Origin: Rhodopseudomonas julia
GTDB taxonomy: Bacteria; Pseudomonadota; Alphaproteobacteria; Rhizobiales; Afifellaceae
Length of the DNA stretch: 64,000 bases
Reading direction: 5' to 3'
NCBI RefSeq assembly: GCF_030813515.1
Contig: NZ_JAUSUK010000001.1
Location: 1,612,001-1,676,000 of the forward strand
Shown here in pieces: positions 34,467 through 46,423 of the stretch; within the stretch, counting starts at the first letter, position 1; each line of letters opens with the position of its first letter. A program made the position numbers and the translations under genes. A model generated the notes under the pieces. The model was not told the DNA's origin, did not search any database, and worked only from the letters and a program-made list of their open reading frames with translations.

Positions 34467-35237
34467 TTAGTTGCGGTTGCCCATGAACTGCAGCAGGAAC
34501 ATGAAGAGGTTGATGAAGTCGAGGTAGAGCTGCAGGGCGCCCATGATGGAGGCGCGGCCCGCGGCCACACTGTCACCCGACACGTAATCATACGTGTTCT
34601 TCAGCCGCTGCGTGTCGTAGGCGGTGAGGCCTGCGAAGAGCAGCACACCGATCGCCGAGACGGCGAATTGCAGCGCCGACGAGGCGAGGAAGATGTTCAC
34701 GACCGAGGCGATGATGATGCCGATCAGGCCCATCACCAGGAACGATCCCCAGCCCGACAGATCTTTCTTCGTGGTGTAACCCCACAAAGAGAGGCCACCG
34801 AAGGCCGCCGCCGTGACGAAGAACGTCTGCACGATCGACTGGCCGGTGAAGACCAGGAAGATCGTGGACAGCGACAGACCCATCACCGCCGCGAAGGCAA
34901 GAAACACGATCCGCGCCGTTCCCGGCTGCATACGGTTGATGCCGGCCGAAAAGCCGAACACGAAGGCGAGCGGGGCGAGCATGACAAGCCACTTCAGCGG
35001 GCTCGCATAAATCGCCTGACCGAAAGGCGTCAGCATCGCGCCGCCCGCCGTCTGATCGACGGCGAAATAGAACGTCGCGAAGGCGGCAACGCCGGTCACG
35101 GCGAGGCCCATCGCCATGTTGTTGTAGATGCCGAGCATGAAGGCGCGCAGGCCCTCATCGATGCCAGCGCGGGCGCCGGCCCGGGATACTGTGCTCGAGC
35201 GATCGACAGTCTGGTACTGCCGGTCGAATTCAGCCAT
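34467..35237 (-). CDS. Bax inhibitor-1/YccA family inner-membrane protein
   Basis: A 256-residue protein with seven hydrophobic segments after a 30-residue soluble N-terminus (AEFDRQYQTVDRS). The family pattern is clear: GIYNNMAMGLAVTGVAAF in the first helix, PLAFVFGFSAGINRM, GLSLSTIFLVFTGQSI, WGYTTKKDLSGWGSFLVMG, and AYDTQRLKNTY followed by ALQLYLDFINLFMFLLQFMGNR at the end. Bacterial homologues (YbhL/YccA) form pH-sensitive ion leak channels or modulate FtsH. It is monocistronic, with a terminator just downstream. Confidence 0.93.
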   Translation of the reverse strand: MAEFDRQYQTVDRSSTVSRAGARAGIDEGLRAFMLGIYNNMAMGLAVTGVAAFATFYFAVDQTAGGAMLTPFGQAIYASPLKWLVMLAPLAFVFGFSAGINRMQPGTARIVFLAFAAVMGLSLSTIFLVFTGQSIVQTFFVTAAAFGGLSLWGYTTKKDLSGWGSFLVMGLIGIIIASVVNIFLASSALQFAVSAIGVLLFAGLTAYDTQRLKNTYDYVSGDSVAAGRASIMGALQLYLDFINLFMFLLQFMGNRN

Positions 35238-35379
35238 CGAATTCCTCCTGTTAGGGTGCTCCGCCTAAGCTAGAAACGGGCGTCGCTCCGCATATGGCGA
35301 TGGGACAAGACCATCACAAGACCTGTCCGTCCGGGAAGAAATTAACATCACGCAAGGTTAAGCGAAACATTATCCCCGA

Positions 35380-37965
35380 TCACAGATTGCGGAGGAAGGG
35401 CGCGGGGCGCACCGAGAGGATGCGCCAGGTGCCGGCAAGGCCGAGCCCGATCGTCACGACGAGGGCGATGACGGCCGCTGCCGCGGCGACCCAGGGGAAG
35501 AGCGTGAAGCGGAAATCCATGAGGGCGGAGACGACGAGCCAGGCGGCGCCGGCACCTGCCAGAAGCGCGAAAAAGCCGGTGGCGAGGCCGAGAAGCCCGT
35601 ATTCGACCGCGAAGGCCGTCATCAGCTGACGCCTGGTCGCCCCGAGCGCCTTCAAAATGACGGCGTCCTGGCGGCGCTGACGGTGACCGGCGGCGAGCGC
35701 GCCGGCGAGAACCAGCATGGAGACGACGAGCGCCAGCGATGCTGCGATCCTGACGGCGAGTGCCAATTGCCGCACCACGGAATTGACCGCCTCGATCGCG
35801 TCCTTGACGCGCACGGAGGTGACGCCCGGAAAGGCGTTGGTGACCTCGCGCAGGACGTTTCCGGAGATTTTCTCCGGGCTTCCTTCGGGCAGAGCGAGGG
35901 TCGCGAGATGGGTGTGCGGCGCGCCCGCAAACGTGTTGGGCGAAAACACCATGACGAAGTTGATGGCGAGCGATTCCCATTCCACGGAACGGAAATTGGC
36001 GATTTTCGCGGTGATGGAGCGGCCGAGCACATTGACGGTGACGGTGTCTCCGAGCTTCAGGCCCAAGCCTCGGGCGAGATCTCCATCAAAGGAAACGAGG
36101 GGCTCGCCGGTATAATTTTCAGGCCACCATTTGCCCTCTTCGATGCGCGAGTTTTCCGGAAGCTCGCTCGAATAGGTGATGCCGCGGTCGCCGCGCAGCA
36201 CCCAGCCGGAGCCTTCTTCCGGCTCGATCTCGGAGGCCGGCGTGCCGTGAACTTCGGTGATGCGGCCGCGCAGCATCGGCACGGTCTGGATGGTGCCGTC
36301 GGGCGCGACCTGGCGCAGGAGGGCGACGAAGGGCTCGCGCTCGGCGTTCTGGATGTCGACGAAGAAGAAATCCGGCGCCTCGTCGGCGATGCGGCCCGTC
36401 AATTGCGCCCGCATATTGCTGTCGATGAGGGCGAGCGTGACGAGGAGCGTCAGGCCGAGGCCCAGCGAGAGGACGACGCTGCCGGTGAGCGCCCCCGGGC
36501 GCTGGATGTTGCGAATGGCGAGCCGCAAGGTGGTGTTGCGGATGGTGCCGGCATGGGCGGCCGCCCAGACGATGGCCAAGGCCATGAGGCGCAGGATGAA
36601 GAAGACGACGATGACGCCCGCCACGAACCAGGCGGCGATATGCCAGTCGGCCGACAGGAGGATGGCGATGGCGGCGAGGCCGGCGAGGAGGCCGAGCTGC
36701 AGGAGGCGGATCGACAAAGCGGGTTTTGCGGCGAAATGGGCGGAACGGTCGGCAAAGAGGCTCGAAGCTTTGAGATCGCGCGCTCGGCCGAGCGGCCAGA
36801 GCGAGAACGACAGAGCGACGAGAAGCCCGTAGAGGGCGGCAAGCGCCAGTTCGCGCGGATAAAGCGCCGGCACGGCGGAGAGCGGAAGGATGTTGGAGAG
36901 GGCGGCAAGCGCCACGAAGGGAAGGATGGCGCCGACGGCGAGGCCGATCGCGATTCCGAGGGCCGCGAGAATGAGGATCTGCGTCAGATAAGTGCGGAAG
37001 ACGAAGCTGCGCGAGGCGCCGAGGCATTTGAGCGTGGCGATCGACGGCCGTTTCAGATCGACGAAGCTTGCGACCGCATTGCCGACGCCGACGCCGCCGA
37101 CGACGAGCGCGGTCAAGCCGACGAGGGTCAGGAACTGGGCGAACCGGTCGATGTTGTCGGAAAGCCGCGGCGAGGCGTTGTCGCGCGAACGCATGCGCCA
37201 GCCGGCTTCGGGGAAGCGCTCGTCGGCGGTGTCGCGGATCGCGGTGAGGCGCTCATCGGAAGCGCCGGGCAGGATCAGGCGGTATTCGTAGGTGATCAGG
37301 CTGCCCGGCCGCACGAGGCCCGTGGCCTCAAGCGTTTCTTCGGAGACGAGAAGGCGGGGGCCGAAGCCGATGCCGTCGGAGAGGCGATCGGGCTCGGTCT
37401 CAGCGATGCCGCGGATGGCGACTGTGGTCGCGCCGAGTGCCACTTCGTCGCCGACGGTGAGATTGAGGCGCTCCATCAGCTCTGGTGCCGCGACGGCGCC
37501 GGAAACCCCGTTCTGGGGGCTGAGTGCCTCCTGGACGTCGCCGCCGCCGGCAAGCGCGAAGGTGCCGAGCTGCGGATAGAGCGGCCCGACCGCTTTCAGT
37601 TCGATGAGCGTCTGATCGGAGCCGTCGAGGCGGCGGGCCATCGCCCGCATATTCGAGACGAGCGTGAGCTCCCCCCGGGCATCGTCGGCCGTCTTTGTGA
37701 GGAAGGCGTATTCCTCGGGGTTCGCCTGACGGTGGATGAGCGAGAAGGAGATGTCGCCGCCGAGGATCGTGCGGCCCTCATGGGCGATGCCTTCCGTCAG
37801 TGCGCGCGAGACGGAATTGACGCCGGCGATCGCCGCGACGCCGAGCGCGATGCAAGCGAGGAAGACGTAAAAGCCGGCAAGACCGCCTCTCAATTCGCGG
37901 AGCGCAAAGCGCAGCGACGTGACGGCGGGGGCGCGGCGAGGGGCGGGGGACGAAGGCGTTGCCAT
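35380..37965 (-). CDS. FtsX-like ABC transporter permease (YbbP family)
   Basis: An 861-residue permease with the ten-helix layout of the YbbP group: one N-terminal helix (FYVFLACIALGVAAIAGVNSV), a periplasmic domain of about 220 residues, an FtsX core (LTLVGLTALVVGGVGVGNAV), a central helix set, a second periplasmic domain and a C-terminal FtsX core (LALVVSMLVLAGALAAGHRQRRQDAVILKALGATRRQL). This family is proposed to export lipophilic substances or stabilise the envelope alongside the periplasmic esterase TesA. Here the ATPase gene lies eight bases upstream, and an SGNH arylesterase gene is divergent from it. The ybbA-ybbP-tesA trio is conserved. Confidence 0.9.
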   Translation of the reverse strand: MATPSSPAPRRAPAVTSLRFALRELRGGLAGFYVFLACIALGVAAIAGVNSVSRALTEGIAHEGRTILGGDISFSLIHRQANPEEYAFLTKTADDARGELTLVSNMRAMARRLDGSDQTLIELKAVGPLYPQLGTFALAGGGDVQEALSPQNGVSGAVAAPELMERLNLTVGDEVALGATTVAIRGIAETEPDRLSDGIGFGPRLLVSEETLEATGLVRPGSLITYEYRLILPGASDERLTAIRDTADERFPEAGWRMRSRDNASPRLSDNIDRFAQFLTLVGLTALVVGGVGVGNAVASFVDLKRPSIATLKCLGASRSFVFRTYLTQILILAALGIAIGLAVGAILPFVALAALSNILPLSAVPALYPRELALAALYGLLVALSFSLWPLGRARDLKASSLFADRSAHFAAKPALSIRLLQLGLLAGLAAIAILLSADWHIAAWFVAGVIVVFFILRLMALAIVWAAAHAGTIRNTTLRLAIRNIQRPGALTGSVVLSLGLGLTLLVTLALIDSNMRAQLTGRIADEAPDFFFVDIQNAEREPFVALLRQVAPDGTIQTVPMLRGRITEVHGTPASEIEPEEGSGWVLRGDRGITYSSELPENSRIEEGKWWPENYTGEPLVSFDGDLARGLGLKLGDTVTVNVLGRSITAKIANFRSVEWESLAINFVMVFSPNTFAGAPHTHLATLALPEGSPEKISGNVLREVTNAFPGVTSVRVKDAIEAVNSVVRQLALAVRIAASLALVVSMLVLAGALAAGHRQRRQDAVILKALGATRRQLMTAFAVEYGLLGLATGFFALLAGAGAAWLVVSALMDFRFTLFPWVAAAAAVIALVVTIGLGLAGTWRILSVRPAPFLRNL

Positions 37966-37972
37966 CGGCCGC

Positions 37973-38698
37973 TCAGGCCGGGCTTGCCGCGGCGCGTTCG
38001 CGCGCCGGCGGTGCTTTATCGTCGCTCACCGGCTCGATATGGCCGCTCGCGATCCGCACGGTCCGGTCGCAGCGCTCGGCGAGCGTCCGGTCATGGGTGA
38101 CGAGGAGGAGGGTCGTGGCATGCTCGCGCACCGTCTCGAAGAGCAGGTCGGCGATCTCGCGGCCGGTGTCTTCGTCGAGATTGCCGGTCGGCTCGTCGGC
38201 GATCAGGATCGCAGGCTCGGTGACGAGGGCGCGGGCGATCGCCACGCGCTGCTGCTCGCCGCCCGACAGCGCCGCCGGATAATGGGAGAGGCGCTCGCCG
38301 AGGCCGACGCGCGCCAGCATCTTTTCGGCGCGGGCGAAGGCGTCCGCCTTGCCGGCGAGCTCGAGCGGCACGGCGACGTTTTCGAGCGCCGTCATCGTCT
38401 GCATCAGATGAAAGGCCTGAAAGACGAAGCCGATCTTGTCGCCGCGGAAGGCGGCGAGCGCGTCTTCGTCCATGTCCGAATAATCGCGCCCGGCGACGAC
38501 GACACGGCCGCGATCGACGCGCTCAAGCCCCGCGACCACCATCAAAAGCGTCGATTTGCCGGAGCCCGACGGGCCGATGAGCCCGATCATCTCGCCGGGG
38601 GCGGCGACGAGGCTCGCCTGCCTCAGAACATGGACTTGGGAGCGGCCGGTGCCGAGCGTCAGCTCTGCACCGTCGATCAGAATGGCCGGTTCACGCAC
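37973..38698 (-). CDS. ABC transporter ATPase (LolD/YbbA-like)
   Basis: A 241-residue ATPase. It has Walker A GPSGSGKSTLL, Q-loop KIGFVFQAFHLM, signature LSGGEQQRVAIARAL, Walker B PAILIADEPTGNLD and the switch histidine in LLVTHD. The GTG start at 38698 gives MREPAILIDGAELTLG. It energises the FtsX-like permease downstream, eight bases away. Its promoter must lie in the 130-base region shared with the divergent arylesterase, supporting coregulation of the three. Confidence 0.92.
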   Translation of the reverse strand: MREPAILIDGAELTLGTGRSQVHVLRQASLVAAPGEMIGLIGPSGSGKSTLLMVVAGLERVDRGRVVVAGRDYSDMDEDALAAFRGDKIGFVFQAFHLMQTMTALENVAVPLELAGKADAFARAEKMLARVGLGERLSHYPAALSGGEQQRVAIARALVTEPAILIADEPTGNLDEDTGREIADLLFETVREHATTLLLVTHDRTLAERCDRTVRIASGHIEPVSDDKAPPARERAAASPA

Positions 38699-38832
38699 GC
38701 TTATGAAAACCTATATCCGTCTTCGGGCACGGCTGCGCATATGGGGCTTCGCATATGACATTCAAAGTTTCTTGGGGCGAAGACCGGCGGGGGAAGGTTG
38801 GCCCGGGTCACGTTCCTTTGAGGAAAGCTGGT

Positions 38833-39507
38833 GTGAACACAATCTGGCCGGCGCTGGCGATCGGGCTCGCTCTCGTCATCAGTGCTGGGATCATGGGCGG
38901 CGGACTTATGACCGGGCGGGCGCAGGCAGCCGAGCCCGTCGAGCTCGTCGCCTTCGGCGACAGCCTGACGGCGGGCTATGGCCTTGCCTCCGGCGCGGGC
39001 TTTGCCGATCAGCTGCAGGCGCGCCTCGACGAAGAGGGGATCGCGGCCAAGGTGATCAATGCCGGCGTCTCGGGCGACACGGCGACCGGCGGGCAGCAGC
39101 GGCTCGAATGGTCGGTGCCGGAGAGTGCCGATGCCGTCATCGTCGAGCTCGGCGCCAATGATGCGCTGAGGGGTGTCGACCCCAAAGTGACGCGCGCTGC
39201 GCTGACGAAGATCGTCACGCGCTTACAAGAGCGCGGCCAGAAGGTGCTTCTCGCCGGCATGTACGCGCCGCCCAATCTCGGCGACGAATATGGCGAGGCT
39301 TTCAATGCGATCTATCCCGATCTCGCGAAAGAGACGGGCGTTCTCTTCTATCCGTTCTTCCTCGACGGCGTGGCGCTCGACGACAGTCTCAAACAGCCGG
39401 ACGGGCTGCATCCGACGAAAGAGGGCGTGACGGTCATCGTCGACAATATTCTGCCGAAGGTGAAGGAGCTGATCGCAGAGGTGCGAGAGGAACGGGCGCA
39501 GGAGTGA
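38833..39507 (+). CDS. tesA: Periplasmic SGNH arylesterase/lysophospholipase (TesA-like)
   Basis: A 224-residue secreted esterase. The GTG at 38833 with AGGAAAG just upstream gives the signal sequence NTIWPALAIGLALVISAGIM... ending near AQAAE; the frame is open to 38755. The four SGNH blocks are AFGDSLTAGYG (catalytic Ser), NAGVSGDTATGG (Gly), ELGANDALRG (Asn) and DGLHPTKEG (Asp/His). It resembles E. coli TesA/ApeA, which hydrolyses thioesters, lysophospholipids and aryl esters. It diverges from the YbbA/YbbP-like ABC pair, matching the conserved tesA-ybbA-ybbP neighbourhood. Confidence 0.9.
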   Translation: MNTIWPALAIGLALVISAGIMGGGLMTGRAQAAEPVELVAFGDSLTAGYGLASGAGFADQLQARLDEEGIAAKVINAGVSGDTATGGQQRLEWSVPESADAVIVELGANDALRGVDPKVTRAALTKIVTRLQERGQKVLLAGMYAPPNLGDEYGEAFNAIYPDLAKETGVLFYPFFLDGVALDDSLKQPDGLHPTKEGVTVIVDNILPKVKELIAEVREERAQE

Positions 39508-39585
39508 GGGCGGGCGCTGGAGGCACGGTACGCGGCGTCAGTCGGCGGGCTTTCCCTCGTCTTTCGCGCTGCCCTTCGAGGAATC

Positions 39586-40389
39586 TCAGCCCTGCGCCTC
39601 GGCGCGCAGCGTGCCGGCGCCGAGGATGCGGCCTGGGCCTTTGTCGCTTTCGATCTGCAGGATGATGGCGCAGCCTCGGCCGGGGCCTTCCATGACGGCA
39701 TCCGTCGGAAGGACGAGCTGCATTGCCTTGCCGTCCCACATGCCAATCGGTTCGTTGTCGAGGACGACATTGCGGTAGGTGAGGGTGCGGCCGTGGTTTG
39801 CGCCGGAGCGGATCGGCACCTCGGCCTTCTTCAGGAAGGTGACGAGGCGCACGGTCACCATGCCGTCTTGCGGAGGCGTGCCGGCGCCGATGTCGACGTT
39901 GAGGCGCTTGTGGGTGCGGGAGAGAGAGACCGAGACCGGGAGATGGGCCGTGGCGAGGAGCGAGGTGATCTTGTGGCGGTTGCTGCCGACATAATGGCCG
40001 TGGCCGTTGACGACCATCTGCGGGGTATAGACCTTGCCGTCGCCGCGCACCGCCGCATAGGCGCGCTGGCGTGCGGTGTTTTCGGGCTGAGCGAGCGTGT
40101 CCTTCCAGCCGAGATAATCCCAGTAATCGACCGGCAGCGACAGGATGACGACGTCGTCGCGGCTCGACAATTCGTTGAGAAAGGCGTCGGCCGGCGGGCA
40201 GGCGGAACAGCCCTGGCTCGTGAAGAGCTCGATCACGGCCTTCGTTTCTGAGCGGTGTGTGGCGGCCTCTGCGCTTTCGGCCTGGGCCGGGGCGGGCGCC
40301 ATGGCGAGCGCAACGCCGAGCATGACAGCAAGCGTTGCGGGCAGGGCGAAAGGAAGCAGGCGGAAATAGCGATGCATGACGCGGCGCAC
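39586..40389 (-). CDS. DUF1223 secreted thioredoxin-fold protein
   Basis: A 267-residue periplasmic protein typical of alphaproteobacteria. A signal peptide (RYFRLLPFALPATLAVMLGV... AQAES) is followed by AVIELFTSQGCSACPPADAFLNEL, a thioredoxin-like strand with C-x-x-C-P. DVVILSLPVDYWDYLGWKDTLA and YTPQMVVNGHGHYVGSN follow, which are characteristic of the family. The CSACP pair suggests a disulfide-linked or reductase role, but the function is not established. GGAGGAG fits the GTG at 40389; an ATG four codons in is the alternative. It lies 88 bases downstream of the acnA stop on the same strand, with a hairpin between. Confidence 0.86.
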   Translation of the reverse strand: MRRVMHRYFRLLPFALPATLAVMLGVALAMAPAPAQAESAEAATHRSETKAVIELFTSQGCSACPPADAFLNELSSRDDVVILSLPVDYWDYLGWKDTLAQPENTARQRAYAAVRGDGKVYTPQMVVNGHGHYVGSNRHKITSLLATAHLPVSVSLSRTHKRLNVDIGAGTPPQDGMVTVRLVTFLKKAEVPIRSGANHGRTLTYRNVVLDNEPIGMWDGKAMQLVLPTDAVMEGPGRGCAIILQIESDKGPGRILGAGTLRAEAQG

Positions 40390-40414
40390 TATGCCTGCTC
40401 CTCCCCCAAAAGAG

Positions 40415-40448
40415 TGTCACAAGGGGGTGAGCGCACACCCTTGTGACA
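40415..40448 (-). terminator. Long hairpin downstream of acnA
   Basis: TGTCACAAGGG at 40415-40425 is perfectly complementary to CCCTTGTGACA at 40438-40448. Three further inner pairs around one mismatch leave an AGCG-type tetraloop. On the minus strand it follows the acnA stop (40478) and is trailed by CTCTTTTGG. It may terminate acnA mRNA or, being a very regular inverted repeat, serve as a protein-binding site for the DUF1223 promoter. Confidence 0.6.
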
Positions 40449-40477
40449 TGTCTTGAACCGGTCGGACCGGAAGGTCC

Positions 40478-43240
<2,763 letters not shown>

Positions 43241-43462
43241 GCGAGGCTCCTTTGATCGCACAATGAGGCCGGCCGCTTCTGGGCCAATGCCTCTCCTCCG
43301 GTGCGGTTCCGGCTGATTTTTTGGAGGCCGGCGGAGAGGAGCGCCTGCCGCCGCCGGTTGCCGGGGATATAGAATATTCTTAAAGCGGAGACCAGCCGCG
43401 CAAGCGGCCGATGCCGCAGAGAACGACACTTGGTCCAAAATTCCTTTCCCAGCCCGATTTCC

Positions 43463-44050
43463 GTGAACGCCGAAGAGCTCGCCTGCGAACGCGGGGGGCG
43501 GCCGATTTTCGAGGGCATCAGCTTTTCGCTTTCAGGCGGTGAAGTGCTCGCCATCGTCGGCCCCAACGGCACCGGCAAGTCGAGCCTGTTGCGCATGATC
43601 GCCGGGCTGCTCTTTCCGGTGGCCGGCTCCGTGACCATCAAGGCCGGCACGCTGGAGGAGGGGTTCTTGCATTTCCTCGCCTATGGCGACGGGCTCAGAA
43701 GCGTCTTCACGGTGGAAGAAAACCTCAAACTCTGGTCGCGCATCTACGGGGGCGACGTCGGCGGCGAGGCGATTTACGACGCGCTCGAAGAGGTGGGCCT
43801 CGCACATGCCATGCATCTGCCGGCGCGGGCGCTCTCCACCGGGCAGCGCCGGCGCGCCGGGCTTGCGCGGCTCGTTTTGTCGAAGCGCCCGGTCTGGCTT
43901 CTCGACGAGCCGACGTCCGGCCTCGACCGCGACGGCGAGGCGGTGCTCGGCGGGCTGATGCGGACGCATCTCGATGCCGGCGGCGCCATTATCGCGGCCA
44001 CCCATCTCACCCTTCCCGTGCCGCCGACCCGCACGCTCGAGCTGCAATGA
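43463..44050 (+). CDS. ccmA: Heme exporter ATP-binding protein CcmA
   Basis: A 195-residue ABC ATPase for cytochrome c maturation: with CcmB, CcmC and CcmD it releases holo-CcmE. Walker A is [16 protein letters not shown]. The Q-loop region reads [15 protein letters not shown]. The signature is [15 protein letters not shown] (S-T-G-Q instead of S-G-G-Q, usual for CcmA). Walker B is [12 protein letters not shown] and the switch is ATHL. The GTG at 43463 gives the family N-terminus; the frame opens at a TTG at 43430. ccmB follows after 10 bases. Confidence 0.93.
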   Translation: MNAEELACERGGRPIFEGISFSLSGGEVLAIVGPNGTGKSSLLRMIAGLLFPVAGSVTIKAGTLEEGFLHFLAYGDGLRSVFTVEENLKLWSRIYGGDVGGEAIYDALEEVGLAHAMHLPARALSTGQRRRAGLARLVLSKRPVWLLDEPTSGLDRDGEAVLGGLMRTHLDAGGAIIAATHLTLPVPPTRTLELQ

Positions 44051-44060
44051 GAAAGCCTTC

Positions 44061-44729
44061 ATGAGCGCCTTTTCCGCCATCATCGGACAGACGGTCAAAG
44101 CGAGCTTCCGCGCCGGCGGCGGGGCGCTCACCGGCCTCCTCTTCTTTCTGACCGTCGTCACCGTCTTCCCCTTCGGCGTCGGCCCGGATCTCAATCTTCT
44201 CGCCCGCATCGGACCGGCGGTCTTATGGATCGGGGTGCTCCTGTCCCTGCTTCTCGGGCTCGACCGGCTTTTCGGCCAGGATCGCGAGGACGGGGCGCTC
44301 GAACTCATCATGGTGTCGGGCGAACCCCTGGCGCTCTTCGTTTTCGCGCGGGCCGCCGGTTACTGGCTGGCGCACGGGCTGCCGATCGTCGTCGTGGCGC
44401 CGATCCTCGGGCTCATCCTCAATCTCGACGTGGTGTCACTCGCAGCCGTCACGGCGACGCTCGTCGTCGGTTCGCCGGCGCTTGCCATGATCGGCGCGGT
44501 GGGCGGGGCGCTGACCGCCGGGCTCGCGCGCGGCGGCATGCTCGCCGCGATCCTGGTTCTGCCGTTGTCGATTCCGGTGCTGATTTTCGGGGTGGCGGCC
44601 GTCAACGGGGCGATCGCCGACCCGGACCCGTTCCTCGCGCCCTTCCTGATTTTGTGCGCGTTCACGATGTTTTCAGCGGTGCTGGCGCCGATTGCGGGCG
44701 CAGCGGCACTTCGTCTCGGTCTCGATTGA
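44061..44729 (+). CDS. ccmB: Heme exporter membrane protein CcmB
   Basis: A 222-residue inner-membrane protein with six helices. Diagnostic stretches are LTGLLFFLTVVTVFPFGVGPDLNLLARIGPAVLWIGVLL near the N-terminus and RLFGQDREDGALELIMVSGEPL in the first cytoplasmic loop, the family hallmark. The C-terminal helices are hydrophobic and alanine-rich. It is the membrane half of the CcmAB release ATPase complex in c-type cytochrome assembly. It follows ccmA by ten bases, with ccmC 80 bases further on. Confidence 0.94.
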   Translation: MSAFSAIIGQTVKASFRAGGGALTGLLFFLTVVTVFPFGVGPDLNLLARIGPAVLWIGVLLSLLLGLDRLFGQDREDGALELIMVSGEPLALFVFARAAGYWLAHGLPIVVVAPILGLILNLDVVSLAAVTATLVVGSPALAMIGAVGGALTAGLARGGMLAAILVLPLSIPVLIFGVAAVNGAIADPDPFLAPFLILCAFTMFSAVLAPIAGAAALRLGLD

Positions 44730-44809
44730 TCTAGCTCATGGCTGGTTGAGCCCGGACGTGAAAGCAAGTGGTGTTTGCTGTCACTCTAGAATGGTCCTAA
44801 AGTCTTCTC

Positions 44810-45574
44810 ATGGGTACCATCTCCAGCCTCGCCAATCCGACACGATTTTTGTCGTGGTCGGCACGCATCCTGCCCATCGTCACCGTCCTTGCGGTGGTGA
44901 CACTCGCCATCGGCCTCTACCTGTCGCTGGTGGCTTCGCCGCCGGATTACCAGCAGGGCGACAGCGTGCGCATCATGTATGTGCATGTGCCGGCCTCCTG
45001 GCTTGCGATGTTCTGTTATCTGGTGATGGCGGGGGCGGCCCTCGGCACGCTCGTCTGGCGCCATCCGCTGGCCGATGTGTCGGCGCGGGCGGCGGCGCCG
45101 ATCGGTGCGGCCTTCACCTTTCTCGCGCTCTTTACCGGCTCCGTCTGGGGCAAGCCGATGTGGGGCACCTGGTGGGTGTGGGATGCACGGCTCACCTCGG
45201 TGCTCGTGCTCTTCATCATGTATCTCGGGCTTCTGGCGCTTTGGCGCGCCTTCGATGATCCGACACGGGCGGCGAAGGTCGCGGCCGTCCTCATCCTCGT
45301 CGGCTTCATCAATATCCCGATCATCAAGTTCTCGGTCGATTGGTGGAACACGCTGCATCAATCGGCGAGCGTGATACGCCTCGACGGGCCGGCGATCGCG
45401 CCCTCGATGCTGTGGCCGCTCGTGGTGATGGCCGTCGCCTACACACTTATTTTTGTCGCCCTGCATCTTGCGGCGATGCGTGCGGAGATCTATCGGCGCA
45501 GGGCGCGCACGACGGAGATCCTGATCGCGGCCCGCCGCCCGAGCACGGCCGCCAGACCCGCCGCCGCGCATTAG
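44810..45574 (+). CDS. ccmC: Heme handling protein CcmC
   Basis: A 254-residue protein with six membrane helices, which loads heme onto CcmE. The tryptophan-rich heme motif is WGTWWVWDARLTSVLVLF, in the second periplasmic loop. The two histidine ligands lie in MYVHVPASW and in WWNTLHQSASV. The last 30 residues are basic and cytoplasmic. The 80 bases before it contain no terminator, so it is likely transcribed with ccmAB. ccmD starts 8 bases after its stop. Confidence 0.95.
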   Translation: MGTISSLANPTRFLSWSARILPIVTVLAVVTLAIGLYLSLVASPPDYQQGDSVRIMYVHVPASWLAMFCYLVMAGAALGTLVWRHPLADVSARAAAPIGAAFTFLALFTGSVWGKPMWGTWWVWDARLTSVLVLFIMYLGLLALWRAFDDPTRAAKVAAVLILVGFINIPIIKFSVDWWNTLHQSASVIRLDGPAIAPSMLWPLVVMAVAYTLIFVALHLAAMRAEIYRRRARTTEILIAARRPSTAARPAAAH

Positions 45575-45582
45575 AGGTCGCC

Positions 45583-45747
45583 ATGACGCATCTGCCTTTC
45601 ATCCTCGCCGCCTATGGTGCGAGCGCGCTCGTTCTCATCGGCCTCATTGTCTGGGTCGTGGCCGATACGCGCATTCAGAAGCGTCGGCTCACTGAACTGG
45701 AAAAGGCCGGCCCCAGGCGCCGCCATTCGACGACACAAGGCCTATGA
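45583..45747 (+). CDS. ccmD: Heme exporter accessory protein CcmD
   Basis: A 54-residue small membrane protein. One helix (FILAAYGASALVLIGLIVWVV) is followed by a basic tail (DTRIQKRRLTELEKAG), matching CcmD in size and layout, including the conserved tyrosine ahead of the helix. It stabilises CcmC and helps release holo-CcmE. It begins 8 bases after ccmC and overlaps ccmG in ATGA. Confidence 0.9.
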   Translation: MTHLPFILAAYGASALVLIGLIVWVVADTRIQKRRLTELEKAGPRRRHSTTQGL

Positions 45748-46361
45748 AACCTCCCATCAAGACGACGAGCAAAAACCGCAACTCGCCCGCGATGAAGCGC
45801 GTCTGGCTTGTCTTGCTGCTGGTTCTGTTCATGGCTCTCGCGGCCATTTTCTGGAAGCAGCTCGGCCAGGACGCGTCGCAGGTCCCCTCCGCCCTCATCG
45901 GCAAGGAAGTGCCCGATTTCGATCTTCCGCCGCTGTACGAAGACGGCAAGGGCCTCAAGACCGCCGATCTCGAAGAGGGCGTGCACCTCGTCAATATCTG
46001 GGCGTCCTGGTGCGGCCCGTGCCGCGGCGAGCATCCGGTGCTGATGCAATTGTCGGAAGACGATCGCTTCGACGTCACCAGCATCAATTACAAGGACGAG
46101 GGCGAGAACGCCCGCCGCTTCCTCGGCACGCTCGGCAATCCCTTCGATCGCATCGCGACCGATTCCACCGGGCGCACGGCGATCGATTGGGGCGTCTACG
46201 GGGTGCCGGAGACGTTCATCGTGCGCGACGGCATCATCGTCTACAAGAATGTCGGCCCGCTCAACACCAAGGCCTTCCAGACGGATTTCATGCCGGCGCT
46301 TGAGAAGGCGATCTCCGAGGAAGCGGCCGAAAAGAGCGGCGGCCAGCAGCCGACGAGCTGA
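45744..46361 (+). CDS. ccmG: Thiol:disulfide interchange protein CcmG/DsbE
   Basis: A 205-residue membrane-anchored thioredoxin that keeps apocytochrome c cysteines reduced. A signal anchor (RVWLVLLLVLFMALAAIFW, residues 19-37) is followed by the thioredoxin domain with VNIWASWCGPCRGEHPVL and the cis-proline loop WGVYGVPETFIV. Overlap with ccmD in ATGA shows coupling. The cluster holds ccmABCDG but not ccmE, F or H, which must be elsewhere. A hairpin follows the stop. Confidence 0.95.
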   Translation: MKPPIKTTSKNRNSPAMKRVWLVLLLVLFMALAAIFWKQLGQDASQVPSALIGKEVPDFDLPPLYEDGKGLKTADLEEGVHLVNIWASWCGPCRGEHPVLMQLSEDDRFDVTSINYKDEGENARRFLGTLGNPFDRIATDSTGRTAIDWGVYGVPETFIVRDGIIVYKNVGPLNTKAFQTDFMPALEKAISEEAAEKSGGQQPTS

Positions 46362-46372
46362 GACGGGGCTGA

Positions 46373-46391
46373 GCCGGGGCCTGGCCCCGGC
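46373..46391. terminator. Hairpin between convergent ccmG and DUF533 gene
   Basis: GCCGGGGC-CTG-GCCCCGGC, an 8-bp G+C stem with a 3-base loop, lies 11 bases past the ccmG stop and between convergent genes. There is no T tract. It probably acts as a bidirectional 3'-end structure. Confidence 0.5.
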
Positions 46392-46423
46392 GCTCTTCGC
46401 TCCTGTGCCCGCCCTCTTTGCTT

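Noticed and set aside
35683-38100. An 805-codon plus-strand open frame opposite the FtsX-like permease gene
   Set aside because: Same composition artefact; highly charged, low-complexity translation, no ribosome-binding site.
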